64,000 nucleotides of DNA from assembly GCA_037389465.1 (NCBI GenBank), contig JAZARR010000174.1, positions 1,922,001-1,986,000 on the forward strand. Direction: 5' to 3'. A program made the position numbers and the translations under genes. Below, one piece after another: positions 18,801-33,271 of this stretch; position 1 is the first letter of the stretch, and the number at the start of each line of letters is the position of its first letter. The stretch is from Baylisascaris procyonis (lineage: Eukaryota; Nematoda; Chromadorea; Rhabditida; Ascarididae). The notes below the pieces were generated by a model. That model did no database searches and was not told where the DNA came from. It was given only the letters and a program-made list of their open reading frames with translations.

Positions 18801-19657
18801 ATAAAAAATTTCCGCGTCAATATTTTTTTTTTTTTTCTATTTTCGAGGGATCGGGAAATATTTCTAGCGAAAAAAACGGCCACAATTCGAAATATAATCG
18901 AATAGAAGAGTTTATAGCAGAAAAGAGTGCACTCCCAAAAGTGCAACAGACCCAATAAACTCAAGTTATTGATCAAAATATTTCATTCATGAATACATCG
19001 ACATAGCTTCCATCTCAAGTTGTGATCTAGAGCGGAATTAACCCAGATCAGTTTGATGCCGGATCGCTTCATAAATAAATTCGTCGAGCGGCAAACTCGC
19101 CTTTGGGACTCATATCGTATGTTCTTCGCAATTTTGCGAATAAACTCATCAAGATGGTTTCAAAAGTGACACCAAAATATGCCACTACAAGGAGGCATTG
19201 ATCTGGTTGAGTGGTTTTATTTATAAATTAAAATCACTGACGTGCTATGGCTTTTGAGCCTTTACATAACATGCTGATGCTGAAGCTCTACTTTCTAATG
19301 TGACGACTGTTACCTTCACTGTTTTTTGCATCCTCCTTTCATACAAGAGCTGCATTAAGTCTTTATTTAGTCAAATAGTCACCCACCCTTAAACGGCAAA
19401 AATCCAAATTTTAGGTTACGGGGTAATACGCATCGCGATTGATGCAAGTTTCTGCGCTAAAAAACTTCAATTTCGAATGCACCCCCTCATTTCCCGGTAT
19501 GAATTCCTAAAGTCAAAACCCTTGTCACACACCTATTTTCTTCACTGCAATCGAGTATCAAATGCCATCATCTTTCCCGCTCAGTTGGCTTGCGTTAATC
19601 GCGTGAAACGTATGAAGGCGGAGCCAGACCATTGTGGGCGGGGCGTATTCATGAGGG
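15811..19657. other. AT-rich histone-cluster spacer
   Basis: I see no coding gene. There is a possible diverged copy of repeat A near 17700-17850, a pyrimidine tract at 18078-18100 and an orphan E2F-like TTTGGCGCCAAG at 18255-18266 that is not followed by any recognisable histone frame. The proximal H3 promoter, including GTGGGCGGGGC around 19633-19644, occupies the last ~100 bp. Confidence 0.5.
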
Positions 19658-19664
19658 TATAAAA
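19658..19664 (+). promoter_or_regulatory. TATA box of histone H3
   Basis: TATAAAA 44 bp before the ATG at 19708, preceded by the GC-box GTGGGCGGGGC. I see no TTTGGCGC E2F-like site close by, unlike several other histone genes here. Confidence 0.8.
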
Positions 19665-19674
19665 ACGTTGCTAA

Positions 19675-20118
<444 letters not shown>

Positions 20119-20161
20119 ACGGCGGTCATTACGCATTAGATCTTCAACTTTTAAACCCAAC

Positions 20162-20177
20162 GGCCCTCTTTAGGGCC
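20162..20177 (+). promoter_or_regulatory. Histone mRNA 3' stem-loop (H3)
   Basis: GGCCCTCTTTAGGGCC, 44 bp past the stop codon, flanked by AAC and ACAAAC as in the other histone genes here. Confidence 0.95.
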
Positions 20178-21921
20178 ACAAACAAGTGAACCAAAGTGAC
20201 CCTATTGATGTTAGTGAATAAAGCGATTGTTATGTTGAGGGTGGTTGTGGGATGAGAATGTGAGGGTGGAGGGAATCATTTCTGATCACGCTGCATCGAT
20301 TGAAAATTTAGCGGGTAGGGATGCAGCGTTGTGTTGGGTTGTCGCACCTGAAATATGAAGCTCGTCTTAACTTTGGACGCGTAATGGGTTAGTCAGGAAA
20401 GGGAGCCAGTACAAGCACGTCGGCTGAATTGCGGAAGAGCGGGATTTTATTCTCGACACAGTCGACAGAGCTGATTGATTTTTAAAGGTTTTCTCACTTG
20501 CTGCTATGAAATTCACCAATGAAAGTTCACTCGACATACCTTAACGGAACCTGAAAAAACTGCCCATCCTTAGCTAGCATAAGGTTGTTCAATATTCATC
20601 GAAAATATGGCGGTGTACGTTTTTCAGGATGGGCGTACGAAGAACTGAGTTTCCCCTTCTCCTTCCCCTGCCGGATTTAGGTATCTCGACATGGCTTTTC
20701 AGATGTTTGGGTGAAGCTTTCTGTTGCGTCGCAAATCCCGAAACGCATGTTCATGCAAAGGATATAGCGAGGGAGAATCATTCGCCTATCTGTGAAGGTG
20801 ATAGGCCCGGCGTACCGGTTCAAGATGGGCTCATATTTGAAATGGAGATCGGACTGGACGATCAAGCTGCCGAAGAAATAAGTCGAAGCAGAACCTGTAG
20901 AGATGGGACGGCTTATAATCTGAGTGATAGAGTACCGTACTCAAATGTGACAAGTCTCATCCATATGGCTATCAGTGAAATGTAAATGTATTATGTGTTC
21001 TTATAACAGTGTTTGTTGTTTTGATACATGGGACTACGATAGCGCACAGCATGAATGTTTTTCAGCATAAAATAAAAATCGGTGGAGTGTCCTTAATACT
21101 GAGAGTGCTGATTAGCAGATGTTATTTCAAACAGGCATGATACATGAAACCTTATAACAAACATTTAGGGGAAGAACAGGACGCAATGCCGAACTTTTCT
21201 TGAAGAAGAAATAAAGTAACCGAGGTAGGGGTGGGGAAGAGGGTGTAGAAACCTGGAGCAGTGATGTTTTTGCCGTATCTTTACGTCACTCCCCCCCCTG
21301 ATGCCATTACGGCACATCAAGCACAAGGCAAGCCCACTGGTTGGTCACCAGTTTTCTACCTTAACATCCATAACGTTCCGAACAGCACGCATGTGGCTAA
21401 CCGTATACCTGGTTACGGCAGCACTTGGGAAGAGAGAGTAGAGCCGAATTGTTCCGAAGGCACGTCACTAGCCATGAAGTTTGTTTCGGCGCATTGAACA
21501 ATGCACAGAAAACCTTGATTTTGGTACGTGACGTGCTTTTCTCTATCATATGGCCAAACATATCCAGTTTGCACCCCTCCCATGTAAGAATGAACCTCAC
21601 AAAGCGAAACATTAAAACTGGAGGCCGACCTATGTGGAACGTTATCAAAACATACTCGACCTAAATTCGCCTGCGACCCCTCTTTCCTAGCCTTTATGGC
21701 CAGCCCACAGCACTAGTAAAGGGGCGTCAACCCCTCAAAAGCATAGTGGGCACGATAGCCCTAATTGGTCATGCAAGACGCACCGTTAAAATTCTATCCC
21801 ATCCGAAGTTCATTTGCACATTGGAGCCAGTCACCAAAAATTAACATACTTTAAGCAACGATAGACACTGGGTTATTTATTGAATGCTGCACAAATGGTA
21901 ACATTTGGTTCATTTGTTTGT
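20178..21921. other. Spacer between H3 and H2B
   Basis: No recognised gene. The longest frame (20629-20985, 118 codons, plus) has no known motif, histone features or splice context. A C-run occurs at 21291-21298. I see no histone fragment. Confidence 0.5.
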
Positions 21922-21937
21922 GGCCCTAAAGAGGGCC
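21922..21937 (-). promoter_or_regulatory. Histone mRNA 3' stem-loop (H2B)
   Basis: Minus-strand GGCCCTCTTTAGGGCC with intact 6-bp stem and CTTT loop, 44 bp past the H2B stop codon. Confidence 0.95.
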
Positions 21938-21981
21938 GTTGGGTTTAGATGAGCAATAGCGACCAGCGGAAGTTGGTGGAA

Positions 21982-22350
21982 TCACTTCGAGCTGGTGTAT
22001 TTGGTGACAGCCTTAGTTCCCTCGGATACCGCATGTTTGGCGAGCTCTCCTGGAAGGATGAGACGAACGGCAGTCTGGATCTCACGAGACGAGATAGTTG
22101 AGCGCTTGTTGTAATGCGCTAGACGGCTTGCCTCAGCGGCGATACGCTCGAAAACGTCATTCACGAACGAGTTCATGATTGACATCGCTTTCGAGGATAT
22201 GCCGGTATCCGGATGCACCTGTTTGAGCACACGATAGACATATACCGAGTACGACTCCTTCCTATGTGCACGTCTCTTCTTGTCGCTACGCGGCTTGGTC
22301 GACTTCGCAGCCTTCTTCGCTCCCTTCGCTGACGGTTTCGGAGGCATTTC
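21982..22350 (-). CDS. Histone H2B
   Basis: Intronless 122-residue H2B. The start is set at [12 protein letters not shown] because the open frame upstream of it has no H2B homology. The histone fold is complete ([40 protein letters not shown]) and the C-terminus is the nematode-type [14 protein letters not shown]. It pairs with H2A in the nucleosome, and the H2A gene is divergently transcribed 208 bp away, a classic arrangement for co-regulation. The lysine near the C-terminus that is ubiquitinated in other animals (AVTKYTSSK) is kept. It is the functional reference for the pseudogene at 14317. Confidence 0.97.
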   Translation of the reverse strand, partial: EMPPKPSAKGAKKAAKSTKPRSDKKRRAHRKESYSVYVYRVLKQVHPDTGISSKAMSIMNSFVNDVFERIAAEASRLAHYNKRSTISSREIQTAVRLILPGELAKHAVSEGTKAVTKYTSSK

Positions 22351-22939
<589 letters not shown>

Positions 22940-22983
22940 GCGCTCGAGTGTTCGCATGGACGCTCAAAAACACTAAACCCAAC

Positions 22984-22999
22984 GGCCCTCTTTAGGGCC
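22984..22999 (+). promoter_or_regulatory. Histone mRNA 3' stem-loop (H2A)
   Basis: GGCCCTCTTTAGGGCC with CTTT loop, 45 bp past the stop codon. Confidence 0.95.
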
Positions 23000-25900
23000 A
23001 CAAACAATTAAAACAAAGTTTGCCGTCTCTTTTGTGTGCTATAGCTTGCTATTAAATGAACATTGTGATGTTTTGCAGAAACTCCCTGTGTCTATACTGG
23101 ATCCAGTCTCTGTGGAAAAAGCAGAAGGGGACCCGGCATTGTCGACCGTAGTAAACGGGGCAGTCCCCGACTTCTTTAGGTGGAATCAGCTTCGGTGGCA
23201 TTTAGACGTTTTTTTTTCATAGGTTTGTGAAGTCTGGTCATCGCTGCTTTCGCATAGGTTTCAAAGCAGTGCGCAGCAAGAAATTTTCGATGTGGCTTGT
23301 GAATCGGAAGGTCTAAAAGTTGGTTTGTGCCACACTGGCTAACGTCGAAATCCCGGGGATCTGAGGCTGCACGGGCTCTAACATCGTGCAGCGTTGGCGA
23401 GTTGCGTACAGCTTGAGAACCTGAGCAAGGCATATGAGTTTCTGGGGTTCAATGCAAAAAGATCGCGCATGAAATATGACGATCAGACATACCGGAACAA
23501 CCAGACAGTTATGAAGTGAGAAACTGAACTGAACTAAGAGTATACGGGGTGTAGCGGAAACGGGCAATCTGAGTTCGCACTTGAACGGAACCCAGAATTC
23601 AGAGCAAAATTTCCGCGCCTGAGCTCAGGATGTTGGAAACCAAATGCAAGTTTTGTGCAACTCTTTTTGGTTCTCACCGAATTGTTTTTTCCATGTTAAA
23701 TTACTGGACCGATTTCATAAATGGATTTCCCACACGTAGTGCCAGCTAATAGGTTTGCATGTGCGCATAGAAACCGTTTCCCCCCCCCCCCCCCAAGCTT
23801 CTGAATGGGATGTTCGCTGGTAAATTCCACAATAGCATGCTGTCATTGTTGGGGGTCGATGTCCGGTGTCAAGTGCAGTCAATAACAACGCTACTTTCCC
23901 GCCAACTATTTGCGCGTCCATTGCTGATCAAACACTAGCGGTCGATGTGAGGGATTACGCATCGACGACTATATTTGATGAAAGGGCGCTCCACGTATGT
24001 GTACCGATTCGGGGATAAAACTTTCTCAGCGGAGCCTCAGCACACTCAAAACAGAAAAATTCAGACGACCTGGACCATATGTTTGTGAACTTTGGGGAGA
24101 GTTCCGATACCACGAAGGCCCACAGGCGCGTGCGTAGGCACATTCAAAAAATCTCTCCTTCATTTTTTTCACTAAAGATATCGACCAAAATCGTAATTTC
24201 ACAAGAATTGTGCTAACCGAACAATTAATAAAGAGAGCTAGCTTTATTGGTCGTTAAATGGCAACATATTCGAATTTATTAAGTCGTCGAAAAATAGAAA
24301 ACTTCGAAAATTTAGTGTGTTTAATTAACATCAGCATAGAACGCACATTGGTTAGAAAGGACAATCTGAAGGTTAGAAAGGACTCAGTTTGACTAAAGAG
24401 CATTTAATTTATATGATATATGGAATACAGCAATTGCTGAGTGGTTAAATAAATTCAGATCGTGCAAAGGCATGCTATGCATTCAATTGATGCAAAGCTT
24501 AATATTTCTACGAGGTCAATAACCATAAATACTTTTCAGTTCGGGCGGGTAATCAAAAGTAAGAGTGTGTTGCTGCGTATTTATTTATATCAGCTAAGGG
24601 AAATCGATAATTTTTTGGAATATAGCCCTGCATCACATCACATCTTTTGGTTTATCTCAACGCTGTGACTCTTATGGCGAATCTAATATTCTATTATGAG
24701 GGAGCTTTAACTTCTTTCCGGACAGCCGTCGGTTTTTTTAAGTGAAACTTTCATATTAAAAAAAAACACTTCTTTCTGATTATGAGACTAGAACAATCAA
24801 TCGCCACGTATACAAACACATGACGTCGATTGCCGCATATAATTTCCTTCGTGTAATCAAAGAAATAGCTCTTCATCTTTCCCATGTAAAAAGTTGTTAC
24901 AGAACGAGTCATTTGACTCGTAAGATTTTTTTCAAAGCCGATAATGGATGCTAATCACTTAGTATTAGATTTTGGGACAATAAAATTGATGATTCAACTC
25001 CTTATGCTTCCAATCTTAAACAGCTTTATGCGTAACATGCATGTTGTGGAGAGGACAGTGCTCATATTATTGTGCATTTAATTTATGCAGTAATACAACT
25101 ATTAAACAATACTAGAAGCACAATCGAACGATCGCTTTAAGCTTCATAGAGGTGAAAGGATTCACTATTGCATCATAATTGCATTACCCTTTTATCCTTT
25201 CGCTCATTTTGTAGGAAGTTTATCTTAAAAGCTTTTACACTATACTTCGTCAGTTTTTGTGCAATTGCTACGATGAAATCGTAAGCGTTGAATTAATCTC
25301 ACATATAAACCTTTTTTTAGGGCTAATTTATTGGGAAGAGACAACTTCCCATAAATTGGAGATGTCTAATTCGAAAATGATGTTAAATGCTCAGTACAGA
25401 ATTTTTTTACTTAGTGTTTGGATAATTTTGAATGTTCCCCCCACCCCCCTCATTTTCAGGTCACCTTTTGTATGCGTCCCTTTCGATTCAACCGAAATGC
25501 GATGTGGCAATCGATTTCTGCACTGCTGGCAACAGACACAAAAAAGGCCATATTTGACATCAAAATTGCACCTACGACGCAGAGTGCTATGAAGCACACA
25601 ACGAAAAATGTTGGTATTTGTGTGATCAAATTTGCAGATGGGGTAGGAGTGGATATGATCACGATGCTGGTTGCAACGGGTGTCGAGACTGTTTCCAAGT
25701 TGTGGCTATGTGGAGAAGGGTTATTATCAAGCCAGTTTCGCTCAAGCAGCATTAAGTATTCGCCCATGGGGAACGGAGAGCAGGATTGACTAGGATTCCT
25801 AGTGGTGAAATGTATGCACACGGTAATGGGTCTGAATTATGAATGCAACATTATAACATGTGGTGTGGCTTAACTGCCCACGGTTCGATTATTTGACCGT

Positions 25901-27247
25901 CACAGCTGGTTTGACAGGTTCCATTAAAGTCAGCTATTCTGTGCAGTAAAATTTGTAAGGTGTGGTTGGAGCTTATAAAACTACCATTGGCAAGAAGAGA
26001 TACCGGACGTTGTGGTTGATTTAAGGGCACCGTAATCAAAACGTTTGAAGTTTATGCATTGTTCCGAAATCGATAATCTGAACATATTGCTGTGTTTGAT
26101 TATCCCGAATGTTTGACCACCAAGTTTCCTTCAATTTGGCTGATATAAAAAAGCCTCGTGGAAATGTTATTCCAAAGTGTTTACATGATAAGACAGGCTT
26201 TGCAAGACGTGGGCGAGGTTGATAAAAAGTAATCAATCTGTCCTGGAAATCGCCGTTTTTTCAATACATGAAAGAAAGAAGCAAGACCGATATATTCTTC
26301 AAATATTTAAGAGCCTTACAGGTGAGCTTATCAGTATTTTACATGTACTGTGTTGGCCGCTTCTTGTACATTTTTCACCTCCATTTCGCGTTGTGGTTGG
26401 CCGTTTCCTGTGTAGTTATACTAAAAGATAGTCACGAAATCGAACACTTATTTACCTCGAAATTTGATAGTTCCGGAAAAAGGTGACTACCCACACTGAC
26501 TTGGTCAAGCATTTTGCTGGTAGCTTTGCAACTACTTCACATTTAAAACAACTGTTGGTATGCGTTGATGCGCCCAAAATATGTGGGCACTTTGTTGATG
26601 GCTCGTTGTGCCAGTATTGCCCTCACAGTCGTTCGTGTTCACTACCAAGGACAGGTTGTTTGGTTGGTTAATAACACACTACAATTTCCTCTACAAGTAC
26701 TACATCCCATAACGACCAACATCGAAGAAATGAAAAATAAGACTGTGTAAAGCGACGTCTCGTGCACTTCAAATTACTACTGCATAATACGAAAAGTTCA
26801 AAGAGTTGGCGTGCAATTTTGTTGGGAACGGGGGATGCCCAACTTTGTAACAAACAGTCGGGTCACATTAATGGTCTCAGAAGGTTCTCCACCGACTCAC
26901 GCATTCTTTCCTTTCATCGATTCAATTGTTGATTTGGCTGCTGAAGTCTACTTTATTTCAGTTTGATTATATCTTCCATCTTTTTTTAAAAACAATTCTT
27001 CGCCCCCTTCCCTCTGCCACCATTACCTGCCCTCAATCATTCCAGCAATCAAACCAGTCATCCGTCCCATGACCAGTTCCTTGATGACCTCGGTGGGGGA
27101 AATTGTACCCGATGTCATCTTCCACTCCCATTCTCAACATTGTCCGTCCGCACACAACTTCAACGCATCAAAGGAAAGTTGCTTCTCTCATATCATGAAA
27201 GCATTCAGCACAACAAATATCAAGGCAACCTTGGTTCATAAGTTTGT
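23000..27247. other. Spacer with dispersed repeat B, no recognised gene
   Basis: I see no histone frame or RNA gene. A C-run of 14 lies at about 23781-23794. Repeat B copy 1 lies at 25405-25680. The longest frames (25418-25821 on both strands) are inside that repeat and probably not genes. Frames around 26483-26750 match nothing I know. Confidence 0.5.
25405..25680 (+). repeat. Dispersed repeat B, copy 1
   Basis: Shares with 29254-29535 a C-run followed by CATTTTCAGGTCA, then GCGTCCCTTTCGATTCA, GGCAATCGATT, TGGCAACAGA and TCATATTTG-like words in the same order and orientation. About 200 bp align clearly, with weaker similarity to the end. Open frames in it are not conserved between copies, so it looks like a non-coding element. 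Confidence 0.75.
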
Positions 27248-27263
27248 GGCCCTAAAGAGGGCC
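27248..27263 (-). promoter_or_regulatory. Histone mRNA 3' stem-loop (H4 at 27.3 kb)
   Basis: Minus-strand GGCCCTCTTTAGGGCC with the common CTTT loop, 42 bp past the H4 stop codon. Confidence 0.95.
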
Positions 27264-27305
27264 GTTGGGTTTATATTGGGAACTGCGTTGAACGAATCAT
27301 GACGC

Positions 27306-27623
<318 letters not shown>

Positions 27624-27668
27624 TCAGCAGCAGTTAAACGACTGATGGATGCGGATCCTACTGCCTCA

Positions 27669-27675
27669 TTTTATA
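27669..27675 (-). promoter_or_regulatory. TATA box of H4 (27.3 kb)
   Basis: Minus-strand TATAAAA, 52 bp upstream of the ATG. Confidence 0.75.
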
Positions 27676-27756
27676 GACCATACGGGGAACGCCCACACCG
27701 TGACTCTTATCACAAATAACGTTTCATGAAAGACACGCCCAAAGGCGGCTCTCAAC

Positions 27757-27768
27757 TTTGGCGCCAAT
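27757..27768. promoter_or_regulatory. E2F-like site of H4 (27.3 kb)
   Basis: TTTGGCGCCAAT, about 140 bp upstream of the H4 start codon. It matches the E2F consensus and resembles sites near the H3-like gene and the 32.9-kb H4. Confidence 0.6.
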
Positions 27769-29253
27769 GTCGTTCTTTGGCGTGCTAATTTTTGAACTAC
27801 ATGAAGTTTTGACCAACAGCCGGGGAAATTTTTCGCTGCTCAAGTTTCAACACATTAACTCTTATACTAGATGAATAATATGTGATGAATAATTTGTGTT
27901 ATAAAGTAAATCGGTATTACTGGTTAGTGCATATGCTAGGCTAAAGTGTTGAAAGTATAATAAAATAGATTTTGTATTGTAAATTTTAATATTCTCGTTG
28001 TTGTTACCTATAGGCGGAATGTTCGTTTCATTAAAATAAAACCTAATCGATCGAATAAAAAAATTTAGAAAATCTGAATTGAGAAAGGAAATTGAAAATC
28101 TTGTCTCTATGAAACGGCAGTTCTGCTTGAATGAGAGGATTTCTAGAAACTCAAGTGAAACTGAAAAAAAAAATTCTTTCTGTTTGATCCTTTAAATTAT
28201 TATTCTTTTATTCTTTTTTTTTTGATAATAAGACAATTCAATGAACATATTGGAAGCGCATTTTTCTAATAAATAACGAAAAAATAATGGAAACTAGCCA
28301 AATAAATTGATACGATATGCACTCTTGTCTCGCGCTCATTTCAACGACTACTTGCATAAATTATTAACATATAAAACGGCATGCGAAATTTAGTTTGCCG
28401 TAATTGGTGATTCAACGGGCCGTAATATTTTTTACATGGGGTTTCGTTTTTGCGATAACAATAGCGATGCAAAATGCACGACGATTTTTTGGCACATTTA
28501 AATATTTAGAGGTTATCACGAATTTGATAGATCTAAAATTTTTGTGATAATTGATGCATTGCCAAATTTTTTATGGATTGTGAAAACATCACATCAGTGA
28601 ATAGATGAGGGTTATTGTGGAAAAAAATGTGAAAATAAAAATACGGTACAGAGAGACTAATAATGCGTATTATATTCAACAAATCTCGCAACTCTAACTT
28701 CAGTGGTTCCCAAGTGACACACTCCGAGACAGACAGACATATACGTACATCCGCACAGACAAAACATCGTCATGATGCAATTTGCAAACGAAATTTGTAC
28801 AGAGCGCATGAAATGGGACCACTTTATTTATGATGGAGCATCTCATCGTTCGACGAAATAGACCAGATTAAACTCAGTGCTGGCGCTGATCATAACGACG
28901 AGCGAAAACGAAGCCATGATCAAACGTGGTTGCAACGCCGAGGAAGTGGAACTGGAAGCCCTACCAGAGAGAGGTTTAACCGATCCTCATGGCTAAAGCC
29001 GGTCGAAAACAAGACTAGACCAGACCCAGAGAAAAAAGGACTAAACTTCTGGAAGATATATGCACTAGAGCTCATTTCGTATTATGCTTAATACTGATTC
29101 TTTAACTGTAATGAAGTTCTTATTTTCAGATTTACCTGGAATAAAGTAAAGATTCTCTAAAAAGAAAATGGCTGAGATGAATATATGAATACTTCGCTTG
29201 AACTACACTGGTCTCATAAATGAATTACTCTACTCCACATGGTACCTTTTTAC

Positions 29254-29535
29254 CTAAGATTTGGGTAATCATGAATGCGCCCCCCCCCCATTTTCAGGTC
29301 ATCTTTTACGTGCGTCCCTTTCGATTCAGCTGAAATGTGGTGCGGCAATCGATTCGCGCACTGTTGGCAACAGATACGCAACGATGTCATATTTGGCGCC
29401 AAAATTGCAACGATCACGCTTGCTATGATGCTGAGTGCGTAGGTGACAACAATAACGCTTCCAAATGCACGATTGGGAATGTTGATATGTTCGTGCATAC
29501 TTTGCAGGATGGGGGGTCGGGTGTGGGCATCGCCC
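29254..29535 (+). repeat. Dispersed repeat B, copy 2
   Basis: Second copy of the element at 25405-25680, in the same orientation. It contains the palindrome TTTGGCGCCAAA (29392-29403) where copy 1 has TTTGACATCAAA, so the E2F-like site is specific to this copy. Confidence 0.75.
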
Positions 29536-30624
29536 AACCTTGTTTGCAAGGGGAGTCGAAATTCTCTTTACTTTCTAACTTCCTAATAAGCCTTTAAGGC
29601 TGATTTTGGTCAGATTCTTGCCTAGCAGTATTCACGGTGACTAAAATTGCTTCGGTCTCTTTCTCTTACGTTACCATCTACAGGTTTCTCTTTCCCATCT
29701 AATAAAGTTGCTGTGAATGTTTCTGCCTTCTTATCGTACCAGTTCAACCTTTTAACAAAAACGTGATATCATTGGCCATTTCATTACTCTTCACATTTCC
29801 CCTGAATCTGAGAGCTTGATGGTTTGACATAAACAGCAAATCAAGTCACCTCAGCATGATGGCTGTCACACCAATGGATTACCACTACGTTTTTCTCGGC
29901 AGATAGTACTGCACATAATTTCCATCTCCTATATATTTCCAGAAAAAAATATCGATCTTGAAACGGACAGCTGCTTTTTAAGGTTATTCTAATAAATATT
30001 ACCCTTAAGAACGGTCTAATACATATTTACCATTAAGAACGGCAGTTGCGTAAAATCCCGTCTTGAAAAAACACTCGAATTGCTGTCATAATTGCATTCA
30101 TTGGAAGCATGCTCGTATGCGACTAACAGTTGAAGGATGCGGTTTTTTTTTTTTGACACTTCCATAGTGCCTTCGATTCAATTCAACATTCACTTTCATT
30201 CATTCATTACTTTATCGTTTAATTTAGCTACAAATAACACATATTGTGCTTTAGTTTTATAAAAACACATTTTCTATGGGGAATTGTAAAGGCGCATTCC
30301 GAAGCATAAATTTGAACGAAGGAGATTGTTTCTTATCAAAGGCTAATAATTTCTTCTCACTAAATGCATCATAGATCCGAATTTCCTTGCGATTTCGCGC
30401 TCAATGCAAACCGATGATTCACGATATTGCGTTTGCATACTCGCATCCGTCTATTTATACGATATTGAGGTCTCCTATTGCCTTTTCTATAACTAAAGAA
30501 GTGAAACTGTGTTTATACCTCTAGAAAAGGATTCCTTTCAGAAGAAATGAGGGAAATTCTCTCTCTTATTTAAAAACGCCAAATACGATTACGTGAATGT
30601 CATTCAGTATGGAACCGCTGCCAC

Positions 30625-30900
30625 GTTACGTCGTTTTCAATTTGGATTTCATTGAAAATACAGCATCCTCAAGCATCACCCATTTCTTCACTGTTTTCTA
30701 CTGCGTCATCAAAAAATTACACGGGGTTAATTCAACACGAAATATTGCGCAATGAATGCCGTTGAAACGAAAAATACCATAATTTAAAGTACCACCTGAA
30801 ATTATTTCTTTATTAAGTCAATTTAATTTCAGTTAACGATATTTTATCAATGGCAACACCTGAATAAAATGTTAATGCTAAGATAAAGCACATTTTGTCA
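30625..30900 (-). repeat. Dispersed repeat A, copy 2 (inverted)
   Basis: Reverse-complement match to 11442-11761, broken by small indels. The right end, CTTTATCTTAGCATTA on the minus strand, matches the left end of copy 1. Confidence 0.75.
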
Positions 30901-32803
30901 TACGAGTTTTCATATATACATACAGTAATTTATGCAAGGGAAAAACTTTGTTTCAAAGCAAAATAATCTTAGAGAGGAATTACTTTATCAGAGAAACAAT
31001 TGACTTATGTGATGCTTAAAACGGTTACCGCGAGAATCTTTTATCGGCCATTAGTTCGATTCTTGAGTTTTGTTGCTGTGCAGATTTCCGAAGACCAAAT
31101 GATGCGGTGGGGGAAGGGGTGGAAGTGCGCATATAAAACTATTTCCTATTGTATAATGCATTGAGTTTTTTTTTTTCCATTTACAAAATACTATCGATCA
31201 TTAATCGCAACATTTCACTGTCTTCTATCGAGCATTTTCGGGGGCAACTCATTTGATTCTCGCAGATTTAGTAGCTCCTTCCGCTCTCTTATCCACTTAT
31301 GATGATCTATAGACAACATTCATTCAGAACGATCGCGTACTCAAGAGCAGTCTTTATGCCCTCAAGGATATTCACTAACCCCATTCTAGTTTCCCTGCCC
31401 ATTAACCCCATTCTCGTCTCCTGGAGAGGGCGTGCATTTCGTGTCAAAAAAACTTCGTTTAGTTCGATTCTTGCTGTCTGAAAGTTTGGTAGTTTTCGAA
31501 AAACAAGATCTGTATTAAGGGAATCTCAACTAAAGTGCTTATCAATCGTGATTAACTTCAATGATACGGCCTGATGCAAGCTTAATAGCGATAAACTTAA
31601 TAAACAACGGCTATCCAAGGTGGTACAGTCTCAGCTAGCGTTACAATGGCATCTCTGAACTTAAAAACTTTGGAAGCTGTCAGAAAATGGAATATCGGAC
31701 AATGTTTACCTAGACAACCAAAAATTTCTTCTTGCAAGCACATACTTTATTCTGTGCTACGTTGTTTTTATAAATCATTTCAAGACGGACAGAAATCATA
31801 AGGCAGAACAGCAAATAAATGAAGCATTTGTCATAAGAATATGCAATATCGGAGCGTAACAACTTAGCTGAACTTTCAAGTGAGAGTAAATCCTCACCTC
31901 TCTCCCTGCCCCCATCTCTCGCCCTCAAATATTAGGCTATTTTCCATGAACATAAGCACTATAAGGTCGGTCCAAGTCATATAGATGGCACTTCATTATT
32001 ACTTGGAAGTTTTGAAATTTTAATGCGACATAATTTACCATTGGAGGGCTGTTTTCTTTGACATTACTATGTGACTAGCTCAGCCTCTCTTCGCATATGA
32101 CATATTTTATCTTCCATCTCTAGGGCGGCGGACGTATGACGGTGTCTCATATTTTTTGGTTATCGCTCTTTCTGAATCGTGCACTTTAAAATTGCATGTC
32201 ACTACTAAATTAGCGATGATAAGCAAAGGCTTGTCTTTTATAAATATTATGGCTTTTTGCAAGATTTTTGGTGAGATGGGGATTAATTCGCAGTTTTCAG
32301 ATTACAAAACACTCACATATGCAATTATTCTCGATTCATTGAAAGATATGCTGCTCAACTTTTACATATAGTCTATACCACCATGAAAAAAGGTGTCCAT
32401 GGCGATGCCAATATGTGAAACGATGTGAAACAACCTTATCAGTGTTTGCGTTAAATTTCATTCACTCTACTCATCTTAAGAACAAGCAAATATCAGAGGA
32501 ATAGCGACACTGAGGTGAAAAAAATGCAAAGGTTGAAGGGAAGCTGCGTTCTCACTCACCCTTCCCTTACCTCCTCCCCTACTAATCCCCTCTGTGATGT
32601 GACCAATAATAATAGTGCTGTTTCTCACGTTTCAGTTATACCCAACCCGCCATGAAACCAACCACAGAAAGCATTCAACGTCTCCGCCATGTTGGCGCAC
32701 ATTGCTTCGGAGATCTCTACGCTACTCAAAATAACATCGTCACTTTATTTTCACATTAAAACACGACGAGTATCAAGACGGCAAACTTGGTTTAACAGTT
32801 TGT

Positions 32804-32819
32804 GGCCCTAATGAGGGCC
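32804..32819 (-). promoter_or_regulatory. Histone mRNA 3' stem-loop with variant CATT loop (H4)
   Basis: Minus-strand GGCCCTCATTAGGGCC, the same unusual loop as at 15349-15364. Confidence 0.9.
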
Positions 32820-32854
32820 GTTGGGTTTAAGAATTGGTGCGACCATCACGACGT

Positions 32855-33172
<318 letters not shown>

Positions 33173-33215
33173 TCAGCAGCTAAACAACTGATGCCACTCA
33201 TCAAACCGTCCGCCC

Positions 33216-33222
33216 TTTTATA
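33216..33222 (-). promoter_or_regulatory. TATA box of H4 (32.9 kb)
   Basis: Minus-strand TATAAAA in the context AGCGCTATAAAAGGGCGG, identical to the left duplicate. Confidence 0.8.
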
Positions 33223-33259
33223 GCGCTATCGAGAAACGGCCGCCCTGCGACTCCGCCAT

Positions 33260-33271
33260 TTTGGCGCCGAC
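33260..33271. promoter_or_regulatory. E2F-like site of H4 (32.9 kb)
   Basis: TTTGGCGCCGAC, about 95 bp upstream of the start codon. The corresponding position in the duplicated 15-kb gene has lost the GGCGCC core. Confidence 0.55.

Larger units (their letters stand above)
27769..32495. other. Spacer with dispersed repeats, no recognised gene
   Basis: AT-rich, with repeat B copy 2 (29254-29535) and repeat A copy 2 (30625-30900, inverted). Around 28725-28740 there is a short GACA-type run. A palindromic TTTGGCGCCAAA at 29392-29403 lies inside repeat B. Open frames of 60-72 codons match nothing I know. Confidence 0.5.

Noticed and set aside
25418..25821. Overlapping 120-codon frames on both strands
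   Set aside because: They lie within dispersed repeat B and are not preserved in its second copy at 29254-29535.
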